Positions 16,871 through 24,102 of a stretch of 64,000 nucleotides of DNA are shown here, one piece after another (positions within the stretch are counted from its first letter, which is position 1; each line of letters begins with the position of its first letter). The position numbers were made by a program, and so were the translations under genes. Under the pieces are notes generated by a model. The model saw nothing but the letters and a program-made list of their open reading frames with translations, was not told where the DNA came from and did no database searches. The DNA comes from an uncultured Bacillota bacterium (GTDB taxonomy: Bacteria; Bacillota_I; Bacilli_A; RFN20; CAG-631). Location: positions 1 to 64,000 of the forward strand of contig CABUID010000001.1 of the NCBI GenBank assembly GCA_902491575.1, read 5' to 3'.

Positions 16871-18556
16871 CTAATCATTAGGAACAATCAGTGTAGATAA
16901 TGCTTTTCTTTGTTCTTTAGTCGGCAATTTTAACTTTTTGTTATTTAAAAGTGTAACGATGCAATGAAGTAAAAACCATCCATCAGAATGAAATATAAAC
17001 TGCGATTCATACTCTTTGATCTTACGAAGATGTGCAGGGACGGATCTTAATTCCATTTCGACATATGGAGCTTTAATTGCATCCAATTCTGCTTTATATT
17101 TTGTTTTGATTTTATCTCCGATGGAAATCAGTTTGTTCTTAATATCTTGACTCGCAAGTGTTATAATCTGCCATGATGACTTGAATTGTTCACTATATTC
17201 ACCATTAATATGAATATAGCCAAGTTCTAAAAGCCATGTATATTCATCTTTTGAAAGAATTCCATTTTTTTCTTCTTTTTGTTTAAGTGATAAAACTCTT
17301 TCACTTTTTTCAATATCCTCTTTGCTCACATTTATTCTTCTTTCTGACCATTCGGTATCAAGTTGCCAAAACAAAGTATTTCCAAATGAATTTTTTGGGT
17401 TAGAATATCTCAATGGTCCACAAAAATTTTTTATATGCACATAATTTTCTGGTAAATTCATATATTTTGAAATAACTGATGCATGACAAATATTAAAGGC
17501 ACCATCAGGGCGAATGGTCGCTACTTCTTCGAAAGAAATTTTATTATTTATCAATTTTTCGCCTGATTCTGACGTGATGTAAGGAATTAGTGACCATAAA
17601 AGAAAATTGCGGTCTATAGAGGAACTTTCCGTTGATGAAACCAACTTGTTTTTTTGCCCATAACAAATATCAGGATGTTCAAGCAATTTTGAATCTATCA
17701 ACTCATCATAAAGTTCATTAGCAAATAATTCTGCAGCTTTTTTATACATCTTGTCTTGCATTATAAGCAAATCTGGTGTTGGCTCATTAATGATAAAGTT
17801 TATAGTATATTTGTCTTTATTTTGCTTTAAAAATCCGTATTTTTCAAGAAAATCGACTTCTGGTTCAATATATACGGGTGAAACTCCAAGCGCATCTGCG
17901 ATTTCATTAATCGTTTTTGTTTCGTTACGTAAGCAGTAGCAGATATTCTGCGATAGTATCGAACGGAAAAATTCATCCAAATTTTTCGTTCCGACAGATC
18001 CATTAATTCCATATGAGTGGAATTGGATAGGATTAAACTTTAATTCACTTGTTTTTCTCATAGTATCCATACCTCGTTTCAATTCTTTTTTTGCTTCAAA
18101 CAAGTGCCATTTAACTGTTCCTATAGGAAGATTAAAATCTTTTGCAATATCGGATTGTTTACGATTTTCAAAGTAATACGCGATGATTATTTTCCTTTGC
18201 AACTTTGAAAGATAAGCAATTTCACTTTGCAAATGATGAACAGATTCACTTTTTTTATCTGGATTAAATATCGAATCGGTATTCGCAATATTTTCAATAT
18301 ATTTATCAATCGGTTCACCTATTATACCTTTTGAGTAATCACGATAATAATTGCTAAGCGAATTGTGTGCAATAGTCCAAATAAATTTTCGAATGTCACC
18401 AATATCCTCTTTTATCAAAAGTGCGCGAAAGGACTTTAAAACAATCTCTTGCGAAAGATCCTCTGCATCGTATATATTTTTGCAGTGCTTTAGTGCAAAG
18501 CCAAATATGGGTTTTAAATATTCAGTTATTATTTTTTCAGCATCTTGTTTGTTCAC
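16871..18556 (-). CDS. ECF-type sigma factor with long C-terminal extension
   Basis: 561 residues, about three times the usual ECF sigma length. Region 2 lies at residues about 10-75 (YLKPIFGFALKHCKNIYD, AEDLSQEIVLKSF). Region 4 lies at about 107-160 (LSKLQRKIIIAYYFENRKQS, DIAKDFNLPIGTVKWHLFEA). A second, winged-helix-like HTH follows at about 200-245 (TINEIADALGVSPVYIEPEV, then LEKYGFL). The last 300 residues are not recognised. Sigma factors with large C-terminal domains are thought to sense a ligand or replace a separate anti-sigma factor; that is inference here. GTG start with GAGGT nine bases upstream. No anti-sigma gene is adjacent, and no target promoter is evident. Confidence 0.8.
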   Translation of the reverse strand: MNKQDAEKIITEYLKPIFGFALKHCKNIYDAEDLSQEIVLKSFRALLIKEDIGDIRKFIWTIAHNSLSNYYRDYSKGIIGEPIDKYIENIANTDSIFNPDKKSESVHHLQSEIAYLSKLQRKIIIAYYFENRKQSDIAKDFNLPIGTVKWHLFEAKKELKRGMDTMRKTSELKFNPIQFHSYGINGSVGTKNLDEFFRSILSQNICYCLRNETKTINEIADALGVSPVYIEPEVDFLEKYGFLKQNKDKYTINFIINEPTPDLLIMQDKMYKKAAELFANELYDELIDSKLLEHPDICYGQKNKLVSSTESSSIDRNFLLWSLIPYITSESGEKLINNKISFEEVATIRPDGAFNICHASVISKYMNLPENYVHIKNFCGPLRYSNPKNSFGNTLFWQLDTEWSERRINVSKEDIEKSERVLSLKQKEEKNGILSKDEYTWLLELGYIHINGEYSEQFKSSWQIITLASQDIKNKLISIGDKIKTKYKAELDAIKAPYVEMELRSVPAHLRKIKEYESQFIFHSDGWFLLHCIVTLLNNKKLKLPTKEQRKALSTLIVPND

Positions 18557-18904
18557 TAGTTTGTACCTCGTTGAAAGCTTTCACTAATATAGACACGAAA
18601 ATATGAAAAGGTTGGAATTTTTTAATTCTTATACTAATATTCTATTATTTCTGTTCGGATTTAATTGATTCCAGAAAACGATTTTAAAATCTACAAAGCT
18701 CAGGATTATAAAACCTAGAATTCATATAATATAGAATAATCTTTTCGTCGATGGGACTTGATATCTTACGAGTAAGCAATTTATTTACTATTTTAATACT
18801 AACAATAATGTTTTAGAAAATCACTCATATACATTTCTAAGTAAATATGGCAAATCAAAATTTATCCACTCCATTTTTCATTAAATTCTTTTATGTCAAT
18901 ATTA
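18557..18904. other. Intergenic stretch, nothing recognised
   Basis: About 350 A+T-rich bases upstream of the sigma gene. No open frame with an RBS, no RNA gene and no clear promoter are seen. Confidence 0.5.
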
Positions 18905-19165
18905 TCAATATGATAATGTTTTATTTGGAATAATTTCAAAATGACTCAAGTTTTTCCCTTGTTGAACAATCTTTAATCCTCTAGGAACCCTTTGAGCACG
19001 ATATGATCCACCAAATGCATTTTCATAAGTCTTGCTATCAATAACATGTGCTTGATTATAATCGTCAGTTCTGCAATGATGTATTTGTCGGTTTCATCCG
19101 TTGCGAATCCGATGTGGTTAGCTATTCCAACAAAGGCAGATTTTACCTGATTTCGAGTTGCAAGC
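18905..19165 (-). pseudogene. C-terminal gene remnant with frameshift
   Basis: On the minus strand, codons from about 19155 read ELATRNQVKSAFVGIANHIG then FATDETDKYIIAEL. The frame shifts near 19063 and continues DYNQAHVIDSKTYENAFGG, SYRAQRVPRGLKIVQQGK and EIIPNKTLSY to a stop at 18905-18907. Protein-like composition and good codon use over two frames mark it as a decayed gene, with the N-terminal part lost. The family is not recognised. Confidence 0.5.
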
Positions 19166-19239
19166 TCTCACCGACTTTTATTATATAATGTTCCTTTTTA
19201 AACTCATTGGAATTCAAATTTCGATTTTTTATAAAATAA

Positions 19240-21084
19240 TTATAATTTTTTATCCATAATGTATTTATTGGATAGTTCAAGTAAATATTCACGTCCTATT
19301 GTTTTCAGCATTTCATAGGATTCTTCTAAATTTTTTCTTCCCTTTACCATTAAACAAGTAATTAAAGTGGAACTATCCGTGCCAGTAGAACCAATTGGTG
19401 GAAGGCCTGCTTTATAGAGTAAATCCGTTATATATGGATAAGACAACCGCATTGCAAGTGCCATTTTTATTACTTCATTTTCAGTAGGCCTCTTTTTATT
19501 ATTTACATATTGAGATACATATTTTTCATTAACATCCGATTCATAAGATAGATCTTGCAGTTTAAAAGAACATTTCTTCATGTGATATTTTAATGTGCCT
19601 CCAAAATCCGATGGCATTTTGCAACGATGATTTTCAAAATGAACATTATTTTCGTCAACATTGTTCATTACAGCTTGTAGCTGATCATCATCCACACTGG
19701 CATTGTGATGGTGATTTGATGAAGATGAAAACAGAAAGAAACATTTATCTTTACTTTTTAGTGAATCCTCATAATCATGATAAACATTAAATACCAAAGC
19801 ACATTCGTGAGCATTATTTAATGCATATTCGGTTAGTGTATATTTTGAGCCATAAAATTTTATATATTTTGGATGATTAGCAACAAGCATTCCATTAACG
19901 TAGATTAATTTATGCTCTAAAATAGCTTGTCTTATGCTGGGATTATTTTCTGTGAGTCTAGAAAATGATCGATAACTTAAAATAAAAGTTTGATGATCTT
20001 TTAAAAATTTATTTTTGAAAGAAAAAGGTTTTAAATATCTTCCGTCAACAAAATTATAAACACCTGTAACCGACATAATTCCTAAATCCATTAAACGATA
20101 CTTTGCAGATTCTTTTGAAACACCAAAGAATTTAGCTAGTTCATTAACGATGATTTCAATTTGTTCGATTTTAGAACATTCTATGAACTCATGTTCAATA
20201 TCATTTTTTATTTCACGATATTTTATTAAAAATTGTTTTTTAGGCATTAGGATTCTTGGAGTAAGAGCTCTAGCTTGTTTTTCCATCCATTCAATTTCGC
20301 TATTTATAGAATTTGAAGAAGATCTATAACAGACGGCACAAGTTTGCTCATTATCTAATAACTGACGCAGTTCAAAATAATTTCTATGAAAAAACCAATG
20401 AACAGCTTCGTGCATAAAAGTGTTTCTTGTTGAGCCATTCCCTCTTTCATTAGCCTTTTCAAGATTGATTAATACAATACCTGGATGAACATCCATATTT
20501 TTTTGTGTTTGGTCTTTTTCTATGATTTGTGCTTTATCATCAGCAAAATAAATTACTCCTAAAACATCATTCCCTAAGGTGGCTAAATAATATTTTAAAT
20601 CACTATTTTTAATGATTTTTGTGATATCTAATTTTGTAGGTACTTCTAATGCTTCTGGATAAAAATGCCTTAAAAAACGGGTAGCAAATTTATCATAGTC
20701 TTCTTTATGCATTACTGGGACTAAATCCTTAGTAAATACGCCTTCATCTTCTTCATCTGTTACTTCAACATTATCTTTTAATTTAAATCCTTTTTTAAAA
20801 GAACCTTGCATTTTTCCAACAAATGATTCAACTCTTCTTTCAAAACCTTCATCAAGTAAAAACATTGCTTTAATAAAAAATTTGAATTCAACATGATTAA
20901 ATTCTGATTTTGTAAATTGCACTTTAAAAACATTAATCGAAACAATTTTATATAGATTATTTTTTTCAGGATTACCATCATCGTTTCTTAGTCCATTTTC
21001 ATTGACATATTCATCAAGTGAATCTTTTATTTGATTAAAATAATTATCCTGTAAATATTCATTAAACGTATTATATTTTGGCAT
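19240..21084 (-). CDS. ImmA/IrrE-type metallopeptidase with C-terminal HTH
   Basis: 614 residues. A zinc-peptidase motif TFMHEAVHWFFHR (HEAVH at 225-229) lies in a region typical of ImmA/IrrE proteins. It is followed by IIVNELAKFFGVSKESAKYR, the helix that usually trails this domain. Near residues 500-560 an XRE-like HTH is visible (LQDLSYESDVNEKYVSQYVN, then NKKRPTENEVIKMALAMRL). ImmA/IrrE proteins cleave XRE repressors in mobile elements and stress circuits. Here protease and DNA-binding parts are joined in one unusually long chain. The middle part (about 330-480) contains a His-rich stretch SSSSNHHHNAS. RBS AAGGAG nine bases before ATG. The substrate is unknown; no partner repressor is adjacent. 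Confidence 0.75.
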   Translation of the reverse strand: MPKYNTFNEYLQDNYFNQIKDSLDEYVNENGLRNDDGNPEKNNLYKIVSINVFKVQFTKSEFNHVEFKFFIKAMFLLDEGFERRVESFVGKMQGSFKKGFKLKDNVEVTDEEDEGVFTKDLVPVMHKEDYDKFATRFLRHFYPEALEVPTKLDITKIIKNSDLKYYLATLGNDVLGVIYFADDKAQIIEKDQTQKNMDVHPGIVLINLEKANERGNGSTRNTFMHEAVHWFFHRNYFELRQLLDNEQTCAVCYRSSSNSINSEIEWMEKQARALTPRILMPKKQFLIKYREIKNDIEHEFIECSKIEQIEIIVNELAKFFGVSKESAKYRLMDLGIMSVTGVYNFVDGRYLKPFSFKNKFLKDHQTFILSYRSFSRLTENNPSIRQAILEHKLIYVNGMLVANHPKYIKFYGSKYTLTEYALNNAHECALVFNVYHDYEDSLKSKDKCFFLFSSSSNHHHNASVDDDQLQAVMNNVDENNVHFENHRCKMPSDFGGTLKYHMKKCSFKLQDLSYESDVNEKYVSQYVNNKKRPTENEVIKMALAMRLSYPYITDLLYKAGLPPIGSTGTDSSTLITCLMVKGRKNLEESYEMLKTIGREYLLELSNKYIMDKKL

Positions 21085-21224
21085 TAAATCACACTCCTTA
21101 AAACCAAGAGAAATTTATTTGCTACATTTTTGGTAAATTTTGGTAAAATTTGTAAATTAATTATAACATATAACTTAGATTTTATAAAAGAAAGTTCTAA
21201 AATAAATCTTATTAGAGTATTTAA

Positions 21225-21255
21225 AAAGTCCTAAAGCATAAGTACTTAGGACTTT
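21225..21255. terminator. Terminator-like hairpin
   Basis: Perfect 10-bp stem AAAGTCCTAA / TTAGGACTTT with an 11-base loop. The minus strand continues with T residues. It lies about 170 bases past the gene remnant ending at 21415 and probably ended that lost gene. Confidence 0.55.
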
Positions 21256-21414
21256 AAAAACTTTATATGTAAAATGTTATAAAAGAAGCAGTAAAAATAA
21301 ATTACTTTATAAGAAAAACTCTTTTCATAGTCAAGTTGTTCTTTAAAAGTATTATATAAAAGTGTGTTAATTTAAAATATACGTGTGACTTTCTGCATGA
21401 GTTTAGTCAAACAA

Positions 21415-21560
21415 TTAAAAAAGTGGTTTATACCCTTCAAATTGTAATCTTCCAAATGCCTGCTTACTAACAATAACAATCTGCTTGTTAAGTTCTCCAA
21501 GTTCCATCAATCTGCTCAGTTGTCTTACTGAAATCGAATTGTTAACAAAATCTCTTGAAA
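21415..21560 (-). pseudogene. C-terminal remnant of an unrecognised gene
   Basis: The minus strand reads FSRDFVNNSISVRQLSRLME, LGELNKQIVIVSKQAFGRLQ, FEGYKPLF and stops at 21415. Composition is protein-like, but there is no start codon with an RBS. The sequence immediately upstream is the dispersed repeat copy C, so the 5' part seems to have been lost at the repeat. Family not recognised. Confidence 0.4.
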
Positions 21561-21604
21561 AACTGCTTAATTTTCATTGTATCAAATCTATGCTTTCTTG
21601 ATGG
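21553..21604. repeat. Dispersed repeat, copy C (partial)
   Basis: CTTGAAAAACTGCTTAATTT followed by TCATTGTATCAAATCTATG matches the inner parts of copies at 14133-14237 and 23186-23293, including the small TTGAAAA/TTTTCA hairpin. It sits at the truncated end of the remnant at 21415-21560. Confidence 0.5.
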
Positions 21605-21662
21605 TAAGAGTTATCTAAATTGATACAATTTGCATACCTCAGTTTTGACTAGTGCAATTTAA

Positions 21663-22934
21663 TCAAAATAACTCAACTTGATTTAATAAAAAATCAAGAA
21701 ATCTACAATGCATTATTCCATCATCGTCATAAAAACTTGTAGGAATATCATTTCTTATCACTATTTTTTTGAAGAAATCTGCTGTAAGTTTAAAAGAATC
21801 AAGTTCCGTTTCTTTCTTTTTTTGTTCGTCTATTCTAAAAGCGGATTGAATATATATTTTTTTATCAAAATCGTTAACTACAAAATCTATTTCTTTCATT
21901 TTTTTATTACCAGCACTTCTATCTTCGACTACTCCTACGTCAACAGAATACCCACGTCTTATGAGTTCGTTATAAATCACATTTTCCATGATGTGTCCAG
22001 AATCAATTTGTCGATAATTTAATCTCACATTCCTAAGTCCTATGTCCGAATAATAATATTTATTTGGATAATCAAAATATCTTTTCCCTTTCACATCATA
22101 TCTTCTTGCTTCAGAAATAAGGAAAGCGTCAATCGTATGTTTAAGATATTTTGATACAGTATCATCGGATATTTTACTAGATGCTTTTGTGTTAATAGTC
22201 CTGGTAATTTTATTTGCATTTGTTAAAGAACCTATAGATGATGCCAAATAATCTAGCAATTCTTCTAAAACATCTTGCCTTTGTACTTTTGCGTGTTCAA
22301 CTAAATCTTTTATATAAATTTCATCATAAAGATTTTTTAGATACAACCTTTTTCGTTCAGCTGTTGACTCTTTGATGAGTCCTGGCATTCCACCATAAAG
22401 CATATATTCATCTAAAACTTCACTAGCTATGCCTCCTCTATAGGAATAAAATTCTTCAAAAGAAAATGGATATACTTTTATTTGACTCGATCTTCCGCGA
22501 AATTCCGTAGCAATATCGCTTGAAAGCATTTTTGAATTACTACCGGTAACATAACAGTCAAGATTAGAATATGATTTTAACTCGTTTAACATATCATAGA
22601 TGTTTACTTCAATTTTGCTTTCTTGATCTTTGACCTTTTTAGTAAGTTGAACCTCATCTATAAAAAGATAATACTTTTCATCTTTTTTTTCACTTACGAT
22701 GTTCTCAACATAATCACAAAGATAAATTGGATCTCTAAATTTATAATATTTTCGTTTATCTAGCTCAATTTCTATTATGTGATTTTCACTAACACCTGTT
22801 GAAAGTAAGTATTCTTTGAATAGATCAAAAAGAAGCGTTGACTTTCCTACACGTCTAACACCTGTAATGACTTTGATATTTCCATCCCACATTCTTTCAA
22901 TGATTTGGTTTAAATAAAAATCTCTTTTAATCAT
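21663..22934 (-). CDS. AAA-family ATPase with DUF4143
   Basis: 423 residues. Walker A GVRRVGKST at 25-33 and Walker B YYLFIDEVQ at about 88-96. Sensor-like YVTGSNSKML follows, then the C-terminal DUF4143 part with EIYIKDLVEHAKVQR and a nuclease-like end, VVEDRSAGNKKMKEIDFVV, ending D-F-V-V. This family is widespread and highly variable in copy number; its role is not settled, and archaeal and bacterial members are often linked to mobile DNA. No signal peptide. RBS TAGGAGG. It has its own promoter (22986-23014) and no operon partners. Confidence 0.88.
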   Translation of the reverse strand: MIKRDFYLNQIIERMWDGNIKVITGVRRVGKSTLLFDLFKEYLLSTGVSENHIIEIELDKRKYYKFRDPIYLCDYVENIVSEKKDEKYYLFIDEVQLTKKVKDQESKIEVNIYDMLNELKSYSNLDCYVTGSNSKMLSSDIATEFRGRSSQIKVYPFSFEEFYSYRGGIASEVLDEYMLYGGMPGLIKESTAERKRLYLKNLYDEIYIKDLVEHAKVQRQDVLEELLDYLASSIGSLTNANKITRTINTKASSKISDDTVSKYLKHTIDAFLISEARRYDVKGKRYFDYPNKYYYSDIGLRNVRLNYRQIDSGHIMENVIYNELIRRGYSVDVGVVEDRSAGNKKMKEIDFVVNDFDKKIYIQSAFRIDEQKKKETELDSFKLTADFFKKIVIRNDIPTSFYDDDGIMHCRFLDFLLNQVELF

Positions 22935-22959
22935 AGCAACCTCCTATTAGAATGTTATG

Positions 22960-23068
22960 ACATTTATGCCGTAAGTTTCGACTGTATTGTAGCAAAAAAT
23001 AAGGATAAACGCAAGTCAATAACATTATTATTTTTGAAAGTTAATACATTTATGTTATAAGTTTCGAC
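22960..23068. repeat. Pair of 23-base direct repeats upstream of the ATPase gene
   Basis: ACATTTATGCCGTAAGTTTC-GAC at 22960-22982 and ACATTTATGTTATAAGTTTC-GAC at 23046-23068 match at 20 of 23 positions, 86 bases apart. One lies just past the promoter start point and the other upstream of the -35 box. This could be a regulator site pair or a duplication from a past insertion. Confidence 0.5.
22986..23014 (-). promoter_or_regulatory. Promoter of the DUF4143 ATPase gene
   Basis: Minus strand: TTGCGT at 23009-23014, 17-base spacer, TACAAT at 22986-22991. Transcription would start at about 22979, inside one copy of a 23-base direct repeat (22960-22982). Confidence 0.5.
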
Positions 23069-23185
23069 AATTACTACTAATCTAGAGAATCACCTAATTA
23101 AAAAATAATAAAACATTTTATGATTTTTGATTGGATAAAGTCGTCTCAAAAATGGTATTTATGAGGTTATTTTATTCAATATGTT

Positions 23186-23293
23186 CAAACTCAGTCAAAA
23201 ACAACTCAAAATCACTATAATTGCAAAGAAAAAGGTTTAACACTTGAAAATCTGCTCAATTTTCATTTGTATCAAACCTATATGTTTTTAATG
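23186..23293. repeat. Dispersed repeat, copy B, abutting tRNA-Gln
   Basis: About 108 bases matching 14133-14237. It ends exactly at the CCA end of tRNA-Gln. Because it lies 3' of the tRNA, the insertion-hotspot position for integrases, it may record a past integration. The tRNA sequence itself is not duplicated at the other copies. Confidence 0.6.
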
Positions 23294-23366
23294 GCAGGGC
23301 AAGTAGGATTCGAACCCACGCATGTCAGAATCAGAATCTGAAGCCTTACCACTTGGCCATTGCCCT
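23292..23366 (-). tRNA. tRNA-Gln (anticodon CTG)
   Basis: 75 bases with encoded CCA. Acceptor AGGGCAA pairs with TTGCCCT, with G as discriminator. D-arm GCCAAGTGGTAAGGC is typical of glutamine tRNAs. Anticodon arm TCAGA-TTCTGAT-TCTGA gives CTG, reading CAG. T-arm GTGGG-TTCGAAT-CCTAC. All stems pair. Confidence 0.95.
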
Positions 23367-23416
23367 ACGAACATTATTATTATACCTTTTCGAAAATAAA
23401 TACTCAATAAAAAAAT

Positions 23417-23439
23417 AAAAGTGTCATTTAGACACTTTT
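23417..23439 (-). terminator. Terminator of the small membrane-protein gene
   Basis: Perfect 9-bp stem AAAAGTGTC / GACACTTTT with a five-base loop. On the minus strand it is followed by TTTATTTTTTT. It begins eight bases past the stop codon at 23448, which supports that short gene being real. Confidence 0.75.
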
Positions 23440-23447
23440 ACAAAATA

Positions 23448-23675
23448 TTATAAATTTTTTTTAATATCTTTAGAAAATATATGATAAATTGTTAAACAGA
23501 TAGCCACTACAGAAAAAAACATCCCTACGCAAGTTAATACTATTTCTAACCACATCATAGAAGCATAATATCTGACGAGTAAACATCCACCAAAACCTCC
23601 AATAGTAATTAGATAAACAGCAAATAAAACCAATAAGCGCATTCCTTTTGTCAAATTTAAAAATTTTTCATGCAT
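23448..23675 (-). CDS. Small two-helix membrane protein
   Basis: 75 residues with two hydrophobic segments (about 12-34, MRLLVLFAVYLITIGGFGGC; and about 42-64, WLEIVLTCVGMFFSVVAICL) and a lysine-rich C-terminus. No family is recognised. RBS is weak (GGAGATAATGAA, 12 bases before ATG). A strong terminator directly after the stop codon and the clean membrane topology argue for a real gene. Function unknown. Confidence 0.55.
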   Translation of the reverse strand: MHEKFLNLTKGMRLLVLFAVYLITIGGFGGCLLVRYYASMMWLEIVLTCVGMFFSVVAICLTIYHIFSKDIKKNL

Positions 23676-23702
23676 ATTTCATTATCTCCCATCTGTGCAA
23701 TA

Positions 23703-24032
23703 GGGCGTAGTCCACCCATATTGACAGACTCCACCTTGTACATCGTTATAAAAGAGAATATTGAAATAAAGTAAAAAGAAAGCGCAAGAAGTAGTGCTTT
23801 TAAAAATAAAACGTAGATAGATACAGTCCACCCACGTTGTTGACAGACTCCACCTAAATAACGTTATATTGCTAAAATCTTCTTACATTTGACAGACTCC
23901 ACCAATATAAACTTAAATAAAAATGAGCAGACGAAGTCCACCCATTATTGACAGACTCCACCAAAAAACACTCTTATTCAATTTAAATAAAAACAGGTAG
24001 ACGAAGTCCACCCATTATTGACAGACTCCACC
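23703..24032. repeat. Cluster of five irregular repeats with a GTCCACCC / GACTCCACC core
   Basis: Copies lie at 23703-23735, 23822-23854, 23885-23903 (shortened), 23928-23962 and 23998-24032. The core is GTCCACCC, then 4-6 variable bases, then TTGACAGACTCCACC. The last two copies are identical over 33 bases (GACGAAGTCCACCC...CTCCACC) and are preceded by similar TTAAATAAAAA tracts, giving a 70-base unit. Spacing between copies is irregular (24 to 86 bases), and no cas gene or transposase is nearby. The sequence is non-coding. On the minus strand each copy carries two GGTGGA or GGGTGGA motifs. The neighbouring genes on both sides are on the minus strand. Function unknown. Confidence 0.75.
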
Positions 24033-24102
24033 GATTGTTTTTATTTATGTTTTTATATTATCATTAAAAGAGTATCGATGCAAGTCCTTTCATACAAAAT
24101 GT

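Noticed and set aside
14237..23292. Integrative element between att sites at tRNA-Gln
   Set aside because: The repeats adjoin the tRNA but do not contain its 3' end, no integrase lies between them, and a normal tRNA-Leu gene is inside the block.
23703..24032. CRISPR array
   Set aside because: The 33-36 base repeats look CRISPR-like in length, but copies differ in the core, one is truncated, gaps run from 24 to 86 bases, the gaps share TTAAATAAAAA tracts, and no cas gene is in the window.
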